Part shown: in pieces, positions 1 through 8,253 of the stretch
How the letters are laid out: every line of letters starts with the position of its first letter
Position numbering within the stretch: position 1 is the first letter of the stretch
From: PALSA-612 sp963711315
GTDB lineage: Bacteria > Actinomycetota > Thermoleophilia > Gaiellales > Gaiellaceae
Direction: 5' to 3'
Assembly (NCBI GenBank): GCA_963711315.1
Contig: CAVQDQ010000002.1
Location: 854,952-918,951 of the forward strand
DNA length: 64,000 nucleotides
Made by a program: the position numbers and the translations under genes
Notes under the pieces: model-generated
Told to the model about the DNA's origin: nothing
The model's input: the letters and a program-made list of their open reading frames with translations, nothing else
Database searches by the model: none

Positions 1-2
1 GG

Positions 3-545
3 ATGCGATTCACGGTCCGTTCAATCGGCTTCCTGCTCGTGGCGTTGGGCGCCTGGGGCGCAATCGTCCCGTTCGTCGGCCCCGAGTTCGGCTTCCCGTT
101 CCCGGCAGGGAGCGACGTCGGATCGTGGGAATGGAGCGAGACCACGTGGCAGCTCTCGCTGCTGCCCGGGATTGGCGCGGTCTACGGCGGTCTGATCCTG
201 CTCGGGCTGCTCGGCTCGGTGCGGATCGTTCCCGCGTTCGGCGCGCTGATTGCACTCGTCTCCGGTGCCTGGTTCGTGCTCGGCTCCGAGTTCTCGCGCC
301 TCTGGACGACTCCGCCGCCCGCCGGCATCGGCTCCGACTGGATGGTCATCGCCACGAACGTCGGCTACCACGAAGGTCTCGGGCTGGCCATCGTCGCGCT
401 CTCGGCACTCGCTCTCGGCATGCTCGCGCTGCTGCCCGAGCGGGCGCCGAAGACTCAGGAGCAGCCGCTGATCGCGCATCCCGTCCTCGATCACGAGCCC
501 GAGCGGGCCTACGAAGAGGACGAGACGACCGTCGTCACGCGGTAG
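3..545 (+). CDS. Hypothetical four-helix membrane protein
   Basis: A 180-residue integral membrane protein of unknown function. Four hydrophobic stretches are visible, at about residues 7-27, 55-75, 77-95 and 124-144. A Trp-rich extracellular-type loop lies between helices 1 and 2 (WEWSETTWQ). The last 35 residues are a polar, acidic tail, probably cytoplasmic. I recognise no family motif. The ATG lies two bases from the window edge, so neither the ribosome binding site nor a possible upstream start can be judged. The gene converges on serA with a 12-base gap. Confidence 0.7.
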   Translation: MRFTVRSIGFLLVALGAWGAIVPFVGPEFGFPFPAGSDVGSWEWSETTWQLSLLPGIGAVYGGLILLGLLGSVRIVPAFGALIALVSGAWFVLGSEFSRLWTTPPPAGIGSDWMVIATNVGYHEGLGLAIVALSALALGMLALLPERAPKTQEQPLIAHPVLDHEPERAYEEDETTVVTR

Positions 546-557
546 CCCGCATCCCGC

Positions 558-2129
558 TCAGCCCAGGCGGATGAAGCGGGCGTCGTCGAAACCCGCCTGC
601 AGCAGCTCCGCGACGAGAGTTGCCGGAGCAGGAGTGTCGATCGAGAGCGCCATCAGCGCCTTGCCGCCCTCGTTCGTTCGCGACACGGCCATGTTCGCGA
701 TGTTGATGCCCGCCTCGCCGAACAACGTGCCGACCCTGCCGATCACTCCGGGGCGGTCGTCGTACTGGAAGAACACCATGTAGGGCGCAAGCTCGATCTC
801 GATCTTGAAGCCGAGGGCGCCGACGAGCCAGTGCCTGTCCCCTCCGCCGATCGTCGTCCCGGCCACTGCCGTTTCGTCGCCGTTGGCTGCGACAGCCACC
901 TGCACGAGGCTCGTGTAGTCCGGCGACAGCCGCTCGCTCTGCTCCTCCACCCCGATCCCTCGCTCGGCGGCGACGAGCGCCGCGTTGACGGCGTTCACGG
1001 GCTGATCGGTGCGTCCCTCGAAGACCCCGTTCAGCGCCGCAACCGTGAGCAACCGTGTGTCGTATTCGGCCAGCCGGCCCCGGTACGACAGCAGGATGCG
1101 CTCGGCACGTCCGCCGGCGAGGTCCATCGCCAGCATTCCCAGCCGTGTCGCGAGGGGGACGAACGGGCCGAGCGTCTCGATGTCTTCGCTGCTGACGGCA
1201 GGCATGTTCACGGCGTTCGCGACGAGATCGCCTTCGAGCGCGGCCGCCACCTGCTCCGCCACGATCACGCCTGCCCGGTCCTGGGCCTCTTCCGTCGACG
1301 CGGCGAGGTGTGGAGTGACGACGACGTTGTCCAACTCGAGCAAAGGCCCCGAATACGGCTCGCTGGAGAACACATCGAGTGCTGCGCCGGCGACCTTCCC
1401 GGACTCGAGCGCTTCGAGCAGCGCAGCCTCGTCGACGAGCTCGCCGCGCGCGGCATTGACGATGCGGATGCCCTCCCTGGCTCCGTCGAGGGCGGTCCGG
1501 TCGACGACAGCGCGCGTGTCGTCGGTGAGCGGCAGATGCAGCGAGACGACGTCCGACGACGCGAAGACGGCGTCCTGCGACGCTGCTCCCTCGACGCCCA
1601 GCTCTCGAAAACGCTCTCGAGAGACGAAGGGATCGAACGCGATGACGCGCATGCCGAGCGCGAGAGCGCGGCGCGCCACCTGCTGTCCGATCCGGCCGAA
1701 GCCGAGCAACCCGAGCGTCTTGCCCGCCAGCTCTTGCCCGGCGTAGCGCGAGCGCTCCCAGCGGCCTGCCTTTACGGCCGCATGCGCCTGGGGGATGTTT
1801 CGCCAGAGGGCGAGCAGAAGCCCGATTGTGTGCTCGGCTGCCGAGACGACGGTCGACTCCGGCGCGTTGACGACGAGGACTCCCAGCCGCGTCGCGGCCT
1901 CGACGTCGACGTTGTCGACGCCCACCCCGGCACGGCCGATCACCCGGAGCCTCTCGGCCCGCTCGAGAAGGGTTGCATCGAGCTTCGTTCCCGAGCGGAT
2001 CACGATCGCGTCGTAGTCGCCGATGATGTCCTCGAGCGGCGAGTCGAAGTCGACATCCACGTCGTAGCGCGATCGCAGCACTTCGACACCCCCGTCTGCG
2101 ATCGCCTCCCTGACGAGAACACGCGTCAC
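558..2129 (-). CDS. serA: D-3-phosphoglycerate dehydrogenase
   Basis: Oxidises 3-phosphoglycerate to 3-phosphohydroxypyruvate with NAD, the first step of serine synthesis. The 523-residue protein is the long SerA form. It has a split substrate domain, an NAD-binding core with GFGRIG at 143-148, and the catalytic triad Arg228 (NAARGE), Glu257 (SSEP) and His274 (TPHLA). An intervening allosteric-substrate-binding domain spans about 320-445 and a C-terminal ACT domain runs from about 450 (DRPGVIGRVG). Its ATG overlaps the stop of the upstream aminotransferase by 4 bases, so the two are very likely translationally coupled. The ACT domain suggests feedback control by serine. Confidence 0.96.
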   Translation of the reverse strand: MTRVLVREAIADGGVEVLRSRYDVDVDFDSPLEDIIGDYDAIVIRSGTKLDATLLERAERLRVIGRAGVGVDNVDVEAATRLGVLVVNAPESTVVSAAEHTIGLLLALWRNIPQAHAAVKAGRWERSRYAGQELAGKTLGLLGFGRIGQQVARRALALGMRVIAFDPFVSRERFRELGVEGAASQDAVFASSDVVSLHLPLTDDTRAVVDRTALDGAREGIRIVNAARGELVDEAALLEALESGKVAGAALDVFSSEPYSGPLLELDNVVVTPHLAASTEEAQDRAGVIVAEQVAAALEGDLVANAVNMPAVSSEDIETLGPFVPLATRLGMLAMDLAGGRAERILLSYRGRLAEYDTRLLTVAALNGVFEGRTDQPVNAVNAALVAAERGIGVEEQSERLSPDYTSLVQVAVAANGDETAVAGTTIGGGDRHWLVGALGFKIEIELAPYMVFFQYDDRPGVIGRVGTLFGEAGINIANMAVSRTNEGGKALMALSIDTPAPATLVAELLQAGFDDARFIRLG

Positions 2130-3277
2130 ACGGGAACGCCCTGGTACGCAGCCAGGGCGTGCGCGACGCCGGCGCCTGACTCCACCTCGGCGCCGAGCTC
2201 GGCCAGGCCCAGCTCGACGGCGGCCAGCGCCGTCGCCACGTCGAAGACGTCGTAGTAGCCGATGTGGCCGATGCGAAAGACCGTGCTGCCCAGCGGGCCG
2301 TGCCCTTTGGCGAGCTGGACTCCGTACCGCTCGCGGAGCAAGGCGACGAGCTCGGCCGCGTCCACTCCCTGCGGAGACTTGATTGCGGTGACGACCGCCG
2401 ACATGTCGTCGTCGGGCGAGAAGAGCTCGAGGCCCAGCGCCTTCGCGCCTGCCCGGCAGGCTCGACCGAGGCGCATGTGCCGGTCGAAGACCGCCTCCAA
2501 GCCCTCCTCGAACAACAGGCCGAGTGCAACGTTGAGTCCGGCCACGAGCGACACGGCGGGCGTAAACGGCGCGTCGAGCACGTCCTGCGCCTTCCGCGTG
2601 CGCTCCCAGTCGAAGTAGTAGCGAGGCGAGGACAGACGCCCTTCAGGCTCCCAGACGGCTTCGGAAACCGCCGCGACAGCGAGGCCCGGCGGTGTCATCA
2701 ACGCCTTTTGGGATCCGGAACAGACGACGTCGACGCCCCACGCGTCCATCTCCAGCGGTATGGCGCCGAGGCTCGACACGGCATCGACGACGACGTGCGC
2801 GCCCGAGGGCCTAATCGCCTCGGCGTGAGCCTGGAGATCGCTGACCACCCCGGTCGAGGTCTCCGAGTGGGTGAGGAACACCGCCCGAACATCACTCAGC
2901 TCTGCAAGCAGCGCGGCGATGTCGCCGGCCTGCGGGACTTCCCCCCACTCGTAGCGGAGCGGCGCGACGACACAGCCATAGCGTTCCGCGATCTCGATCC
3001 AGCGCTCGCCGAACGCGCCCGCGGAGACGACGACGACGCGACTGCCCGGGGCGCAGAGGTTCGCCACGGCCGACTCCATGCTGCCGGTTCCCGACGCGGT
3101 GAAGAGGAGGACGTCGGACGACGTACGGCAGAGCTGTTTCAGGCGCTCGAGGCACTCCTGGTAGACGGGCCGGAAGTCGGAGCCGCGGTGGTGGACGACC
3201 GGCTCTGCCAGCGCCGCGAGCACCTGCGGCGGCACCGGTGTCGGCCCCGGCGTGAAGAGATAGCGCTTCGCGGCCAC
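2126..3277 (-). CDS. Class V aminotransferase (serine-pyruvate / alanine-glyoxylate type)
   Basis: A 383-residue PLP-dependent aminotransferase of the alanine-glyoxylate/serine-pyruvate group. The N-terminal motif LFTPGPTPVP is typical. The glycine-rich segment ASGTGSMESA (61-70) binds PLP phosphate, and GSQKALMTPPG carries the Schiff-base Lys191. The gene lies just upstream of serA with a 4-base overlap. The context suggests that it transaminates 3-phosphohydroxypyruvate in place of SerC, an arrangement known from other bacteria where a class V enzyme is paired with SerA. This is inference. A role in glyoxylate or serine transamination fits the sequence equally well. It starts 36 bases after the acylase stop and may be cotranscribed with it. 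Confidence 0.9.
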   Translation of the reverse strand: MAAKRYLFTPGPTPVPPQVLAALAEPVVHHRGSDFRPVYQECLERLKQLCRTSSDVLLFTASGTGSMESAVANLCAPGSRVVVVSAGAFGERWIEIAERYGCVVAPLRYEWGEVPQAGDIAALLAELSDVRAVFLTHSETSTGVVSDLQAHAEAIRPSGAHVVVDAVSSLGAIPLEMDAWGVDVVCSGSQKALMTPPGLAVAAVSEAVWEPEGRLSSPRYYFDWERTRKAQDVLDAPFTPAVSLVAGLNVALGLLFEEGLEAVFDRHMRLGRACRAGAKALGLELFSPDDDMSAVVTAIKSPQGVDAAELVALLRERYGVQLAKGHGPLGSTVFRIGHIGYYDVFDVATALAAVELGLAELGAEVESGAGVAHALAAYQGVPV

Positions 3278-3313
3278 TCCGGCCAGCCTAGCGAGCGGGG
3301 ACGATGCGCCCGG

Positions 3314-5758
3314 CTACCGGCTTCGGTGACCCGAGAACGACATCACCTGCTGAAAGGTCGGCCGGTTCGTCCAGGCCATCGTGTCCTTGATCAGGCCGGT
3401 CGTGAAGCCGATCCTCTCGGGCCGGGCGTCGGCACGCCAGGTGGTGGGGTCGCCGCCTTGCTTTGCCTGCAGGACATCGCAGGCCTGCTCGAGCGCGGAC
3501 CAGAGCGAGTCGCGGCACGAGTCGAGGTCGCCGCCCCCGCAGAACTGTGTGTTGTACGGCCCGCGCACCGTGTGGCCGAGCAGTCGCCGGAGATCCTTGT
3601 CCACGTAGCCGTACCAGCCGTCGATGAACGCCGAGCCCTGCGGACTGGGGTCGTCGGACACGATGTGCAGCTGCGCGAGACGCTCGACGAGGTCACCGAG
3701 GACAGGCCGCATAACGGCTCGCGCAAACAGGGGCCAGGCTGTGTCCATGATCGCGGCGCCCGGATGATCGATCTCTCCATCACCGTCGCCATCGCGACGG
3801 CTGCCGCCGAACGCCCTCCAGGCTACGAGGAGGTCGGCGGCCGTGCCCACGCGGACGTTGGGCGTGGGCCCCGTCCGGAGGACGTCGGCGATTATCGGCC
3901 ACACTTCCATGACGCGTAGGTCCTGCGTTGCCGCCTTGTTCATAGCCGCGACGACCTGTGCTGCATCTCTCTGGCCGGTTCCTATTGCGCGTGTCAGGAG
4001 ATCCTTGCGCTGAACGGAGCCGTACGACCAGTTGTCGTCAGAGGCGCCCCAGCCCAAGGCGGGCTTCGAGTTCCAGTCGATGATTGCGCCCGAGCCCGGG
4101 TTGATCGTCTGGGGATGGTCCTTCGCGGCGAGGAAGCCGGTCCAGTCGTACTCACCGGTGCCGACCGTCGGTAGCGACGGGTCAGTGCCGGGCGCTCTCA
4201 ACGGCAACCGACCGGCCGTCACATGGGCGATGTCGCGGTCGTCGACGTAGAAGAAGTTGAACATCGCGTCGATCGTCGCCGCCGTCTTGACGAAGCTCTT
4301 GGCCGACGTGACCCGGCCGGTGTCGAGCTCGTAGAGCGCACGGGCGCTCAGCACCTCGCGACCCCGCGTCGATCGCTGCTGGGTAAGCGCGACCCGGCGG
4401 CCGTTGACGGTCGCGTAGCCCTGGAGGACGCCGTGAACCGTCTCGAGCAGCAGCAACTGCTCGTCCGGCGTTCCGGCCGAGCGCAGCGTCCCGGCGTCCA
4501 GCGTCGTCATCTCCCGGCAAACGCCCTTGTGGAGGTAGTGGCGATCGTCGCCGCCGCAGAGGGTCTCGGCGAAGACGTCGATGTTGTCGCCCTGCGAGGA
4601 CGTGACCGTCCAGGCGAAGTCAGGGCCGCGCCCGACGAGGACGAGCGGCAGTCCGGGCAGTAGAGCGCCCCGGACGTCGTAGCCGCCGCCGTGGAGGTCG
4701 ACCTCCATGAAGAACTGGGGGAAGAAGTAGCCAACCTGCGGCCCGCCGACGAGCACCGGGTGGCCGCTCTTCGACCGCTTCGCGCCGATGAGCAGCGCAT
4801 TCGATGCCGGCCTGCTCTCAGCGAATGGAGTCCCCGCCGAGATCGCTACCGGAGTGAAGCTCCTGTCGTCGATGACCACGCTGCCAGGAGCCGTCGCCGA
4901 CGGCAGGTGGAACGGGAACGGCCCGGGAGCGATGACCGGGGACTCGACATCGTTGGGCGCGCGCAGGTCGTCGAAGACCTGCCGCCCTTTGTTCGCGCCC
5001 AGCCTGTCCTGGAGCGCGTCGAGGAACATCGAGCGGCGTGTCTCGGAACCGCCGTTGGCCCCGAAGCGCGCCGCAAGCAGCGCGCCGACGGCCACGACGT
5101 CGCGCGCGGTGTACGGCGTCACCAGCGTGCCCTGCTTCTTGTACGCCGCATTGAGGCCCGCGACGTACCCCTGCACCGCGGTCAACAGCCTCCGGCCGCG
5201 CGGCCCACTCCCCCGCAGTAGGTCGACCTGCTGGTCCAGAAGCGCCTCGCCCTGGGCGCTGGGCACGAGTGTTTTCCCGCTGAGCGCGAGCTCGACCGGG
5301 CTGATGCCCGGGATGTCGAGGGCCGCTGCACGGGCAGGGCCTCGGATCAGGTCCAGGAGCAGCCCGCGATCCTCGACGGTGACCCAGCCCGCGCCGAAGG
5401 CGACGTCGGCTGCGGTCTTGCCCGTGATGTGCGGCACACCCCACCGATCTCGCTCGATGACAACTCCGGCGCGTGGGCGCTCTACACGCGCCGCCTTGCC
5501 GACGAGCCCGAGTGGCGCTCGCTTGAAGCACCGCTCGAGATCCTCTGCCGCGACACGGTCGAAGAGCGGCGTCAGGCAGTCGTAGAGCCGCACCTGGTCT
5601 CGCGTGTTCCGGGTGAAGACGAGACTGCCGTTCTCGCCCGGCGGCAGGACGCTGAAGGCGACGGCGGCGTAGTCCTGCCGGGCCGGTGCCTGCCCGGCAG
5701 CCGGCATCGCGACCGCAAAGACGGCAGCGAATACCACCAGCCACGGCAACCGGTGCAT
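3314..5758 (-). CDS. Secreted penicillin acylase-family amidohydrolase
   Basis: An 814-residue member of the penicillin amidase (Ntn-hydrolase, S45) family, which cleaves amide bonds of acylated amines, acyl-homoserine lactones or beta-lactams. An N-terminal signal peptide is visible (about 1-23, ending AAGQA). The usual alpha-subunit segment RDRWGVPHITG is at 103-113. The spacer ends before Ser319 in PASNALLIG, which by family rule becomes the N-terminal nucleophile of the beta subunit after autocleavage. The following KSGHPVLVGGPQ segment is also characteristic. The true substrate cannot be read from sequence. The gene follows the response regulator on the same strand, with a hairpin in between that may separate the units. 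Confidence 0.9.
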   Translation of the reverse strand: MHRLPWLVVFAAVFAVAMPAAGQAPARQDYAAVAFSVLPPGENGSLVFTRNTRDQVRLYDCLTPLFDRVAAEDLERCFKRAPLGLVGKAARVERPRAGVVIERDRWGVPHITGKTAADVAFGAGWVTVEDRGLLLDLIRGPARAAALDIPGISPVELALSGKTLVPSAQGEALLDQQVDLLRGSGPRGRRLLTAVQGYVAGLNAAYKKQGTLVTPYTARDVVAVGALLAARFGANGGSETRRSMFLDALQDRLGANKGRQVFDDLRAPNDVESPVIAPGPFPFHLPSATAPGSVVIDDRSFTPVAISAGTPFAESRPASNALLIGAKRSKSGHPVLVGGPQVGYFFPQFFMEVDLHGGGYDVRGALLPGLPLVLVGRGPDFAWTVTSSQGDNIDVFAETLCGGDDRHYLHKGVCREMTTLDAGTLRSAGTPDEQLLLLETVHGVLQGYATVNGRRVALTQQRSTRGREVLSARALYELDTGRVTSAKSFVKTAATIDAMFNFFYVDDRDIAHVTAGRLPLRAPGTDPSLPTVGTGEYDWTGFLAAKDHPQTINPGSGAIIDWNSKPALGWGASDDNWSYGSVQRKDLLTRAIGTGQRDAAQVVAAMNKAATQDLRVMEVWPIIADVLRTGPTPNVRVGTAADLLVAWRAFGGSRRDGDGDGEIDHPGAAIMDTAWPLFARAVMRPVLGDLVERLAQLHIVSDDPSPQGSAFIDGWYGYVDKDLRRLLGHTVRGPYNTQFCGGGDLDSCRDSLWSALEQACDVLQAKQGGDPTTWRADARPERIGFTTGLIKDTMAWTNRPTFQQVMSFSGHRSR

Positions 5759-5780
5759 GAGGACCCGGCAGGCTACCGCA

Positions 5781-5805
5781 GCGACGACCAGCGTCTCGTC
5801 GTCGC
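5781..5805 (-). terminator. Candidate terminator hairpin after the response regulator
   Basis: GCGACGAC (5781-5788) and GTCGTCGC (5798-5805) form a perfect 8-bp stem with a 9-base loop. It lies just after the stop of the response regulator and before the acylase start. There is no U-run, so termination may be partial. Confidence 0.4.
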
Positions 5806-5806
5806 G

Positions 5807-7036
5807 CTAGGCGTCGCCGGGCTCGACGATGCCCGATTCGTACGCAAAGACGACCGCCTGCACTCTGTCGCGCACACCCAGCTTCGTCAGTACGTGGGCC
5901 ACGTGCGTCTTCACCGTCGTCTCGCTGACAAAGAGCTCCTGTGCGATCTCAGCGTTGGAGCGGCCGCGCGCGAGTCGTTCGAGCACCTCCCGCTCACGAG
6001 GAGTCAGCTCCTGCACTGAGGCGGGCAGCTCACGGGGCACGCCCGGCGCCCTCTGCACGAATTCCTCGATCACCCGGCGCGTGATCGACGGCGCGAGCAG
6101 CGCATCTCCGCTGGCGACGGCGCGAATCCCCTCGACGAGCTGCTCGGGAGGAACGTCCTTGAGGAGAAACCCGCTGGCGCCCGCACGAAGCGCGTCGTAG
6201 ACGTACTCGTCCATGTCGAACGTCGTCAGCATCACGACCTTCGCGGTCGCGCCCTCGCTGCCGAGCAGGATGCGCGTGGCCTCGATCCCGTCGACCTCCG
6301 GCATGCGCACGTCCATGAGCACGACATGGGGGCGCAGGCGGAGTGCCTCGGCGACGGCCTCGTTCCCGTTTGCTGCCTCGCCGACCACCTCCATGCTCTC
6401 CTCGGCGTCGAGGATCATGCGAAAGCCGGCCCGGACGAGTGCCTGGTCATCGACGATGAGGACACGCACGACGCCGCCGTTCGCCATGGTCTCGCCCGAA
6501 GAGGCCGTTGCCGAGTCGACCAGCCGGTACAGCCGCACCGGGCGCTCGAAGTCCTTCAGGGTCTGCTCGCCCAGATCCAGCAGCATGAAGGTCGAGCCGT
6601 CGTGCTCCTCGTCGTCGAGCAGAGCACAGGTCGCCTGGGACAGCAGGATGTCGCCTCCGTCACCCGCCCCACAGATCCGTGACGCCCGGTGAATGGCAAG
6701 ACCGTGATACTCGCCGTCGGAGATGGAAGCCTCGCCGGTGTGGATGCCCATGCGAACGCGAAGCTCCACCCCGTCCAGCCAGGTGTGCTCGGCCAGCGAG
6801 CGCTGGCCCGCCAGCGCGGCGTGGATCGCGTCCTTCGGCCTGCGGAACGCAACGAAGAACGCGTCGCCCTGTGTCCCGATGCCTTCCCCGCCCGCCTGCT
6901 CGAAGGCCGCTCGCAGTAGACGGTGGTGATCCGCCAGCACCTCGACCCACCGGTCACCCAGGCGGCGCGCAAGCACCGTCGAGCCCTCGATGTCGCTGAG
7001 GAGAAAGGTGAATGTTCCGCTGGTCGCTTCCGTCAC
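5807..7036 (-). CDS. Class III cyclase-domain / NarL-type response regulator fusion
   Basis: A 409-residue regulator with three modules. Residues 1-170 are a class III nucleotide cyclase homology domain: FLLSDIEGST with metal-binding Asp15, and TQGDAFF with Asp58. The catalytic Asn position is His116 (IHRASR), so true cyclase activity is doubtful. Residues 189-305 are a receiver domain with acidic Asp196/197 and phosphoacceptor Asp242 (LMDVRMP). From about 340 there is a LuxR/NarL helix-turn-helix (LTPREREVL). The order cyclase-receiver-HTH is unusual. An internal ATG at residue 184, just before the receiver domain, could give a short form. It lies 41 bases downstream of two histidine kinases, its probable partners. 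Confidence 0.88.
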   Translation of the reverse strand: MTEATSGTFTFLLSDIEGSTVLARRLGDRWVEVLADHHRLLRAAFEQAGGEGIGTQGDAFFVAFRRPKDAIHAALAGQRSLAEHTWLDGVELRVRMGIHTGEASISDGEYHGLAIHRASRICGAGDGGDILLSQATCALLDDEEHDGSTFMLLDLGEQTLKDFERPVRLYRLVDSATASSGETMANGGVVRVLIVDDQALVRAGFRMILDAEESMEVVGEAANGNEAVAEALRLRPHVVLMDVRMPEVDGIEATRILLGSEGATAKVVMLTTFDMDEYVYDALRAGASGFLLKDVPPEQLVEGIRAVASGDALLAPSITRRVIEEFVQRAPGVPRELPASVQELTPREREVLERLARGRSNAEIAQELFVSETTVKTHVAHVLTKLGVRDRVQAVVFAYESGIVEPGDA

Positions 7037-7077
7037 GTCGGCCCGAAGCGTGCCACGGCGCGGAGCCGTTCGCCGAA

Positions 7078-8253
7078 CTAGCCGACCGGGAGCGTGGCAT
7101 GCAGCCTGTAGCCGCCGCCCGGTCGCGGCCCCGCGTCGAGCTCGCCACCGTAGACCGTCACCCGCTCGCGCATGCCGACCAGGCCGTGACCGCCACTCTC
7201 ACCGTCACCCCCTCCCGATCCGTCGTCGGTGACCGTCAGCTCGACCAGCCCGTCTCGGTAGACGACGAGCACCTCGGCATGCTCCGCGCGCGCATGCTTG
7301 ATCGCATTCGTCAGCCCCTCCTGCACGAGGCGGTACGCGGTGAGGTCTACCCCTGCCGGGAGCGACACGGCGTCGCCCTCGACGCGAAGATCGACCGGCA
7401 GACCGGCATCGCGCGCCTGCGCGACGAGTCTCTCGATGTGCTCGAGGCTCGGCTGCGGTGCGAGGGCAGGTGACTCCTCAGGCCGGCGCAAGACGCCGAC
7501 GAGACGCCGCATCTCGGCGAGTGCTTCGCGCCCGGTCTGCTCGACTACCGCTACGGCTTCCCTCGCCCGCTCTTGCTCGGGCTTCAACAAGCTGCGCACT
7601 CCCGCCGCCTGCACCGTCATGACGCTGACGCTGTGACCGACGATGTCGTGCAGCTCGCGTGCGATCCGCGCGCGCTCCTCGGCGACCGCCAGGCGCGCCT
7701 GCTCCTCGCGTTGCCGCTCGGCTCGCTCGGCTCGTTCCTTCGCCTCGTCCGTCTCCCGGAACTTGTAGCCGAGACCGAACCCGACCGCCCAGGCCACACT
7801 GAAGGTGACGAGGCTCCAGATGGAGTCTTCCAGGCTTTCAGTGGGATCGTTGTGCTCGACAACGGCCACGACGCCGAGCATGATCGCGAGCCCGGCCACC
7901 GCCTGCGCCCGCTCCTTGAGCATCCCGAACAGGACAGCCGAGGCGAGGGCTGTGAGGAACATGACGACGTCGTCCGAGGTGAGCCCCGGGTCGACGAAGC
8001 TGGTGGCTCCCAGGAGCGCCACGCACATCGCAGGCGCCCCGAACGGATACCGCTTTCTCGCGAGCAGCGGGACTAGGAAGACGACGGACGCAGGCAGGTC
8101 GAACCACAGGGGGCCTTCGGGCCCGGTCGCCTTCCCCTGATCGATGATGGCGATCACAATCGATAGGCCGGCGCCCAGCACGATCAGGAGGTCGAACCAG
8201 TAGCGCTGCACCAGCGGCCAGACCGTGCGCATGCGTTGACCGCCGAGACTCAT
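7078..8253 (-). CDS. NarL-family sensor histidine kinase (copy 1)
   Basis: A 391-residue membrane sensor kinase. About five hydrophobic segments fill residues 17-165, followed by a charged coiled coil (168-200). The HisKA_3 dimerisation/phosphoacceptor motif ARELHDIVGHS carries His202. A HATPase_c domain follows, with its G-box at GHGLVGMRERV near the C-terminus. There is no extracytoplasmic sensor domain, so sensing is probably in or at the membrane. The ATG overlaps the stop of its paralogue by 4 bases. It probably phosphorylates the cyclase-fused regulator just downstream. Confidence 0.93.
   Translation of the reverse strand: MSLGGQRMRTVWPLVQRYWFDLLIVLGAGLSIVIAIIDQGKATGPEGPLWFDLPASVVFLVPLLARKRYPFGAPAMCVALLGATSFVDPGLTSDDVVMFLTALASAVLFGMLKERAQAVAGLAIMLGVVAVVEHNDPTESLEDSIWSLVTFSVAWAVGFGLGYKFRETDEAKERAERAERQREEQARLAVAEERARIARELHDIVGHSVSVMTVQAAGVRSLLKPEQERAREAVAVVEQTGREALAEMRRLVGVLRRPEESPALAPQPSLEHIERLVAQARDAGLPVDLRVEGDAVSLPAGVDLTAYRLVQEGLTNAIKHARAEHAEVLVVYRDGLVELTVTDDGSGGGDGESGGHGLVGMRERVTVYGGELDAGPRPGGGYRLHATLPVG

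Noticed and set aside
831..2255. A 474-codon plus-strand frame antisense to serA
   Set aside because: Arg-rich shadow frame in GC-rich DNA with no recognisable motif.
535..2529. A 664-codon open frame overlapping serA
   Set aside because: Arg/Ala-rich low-complexity translation typical of a high-GC shadow frame; serA in the other frame carries every catalytic motif.
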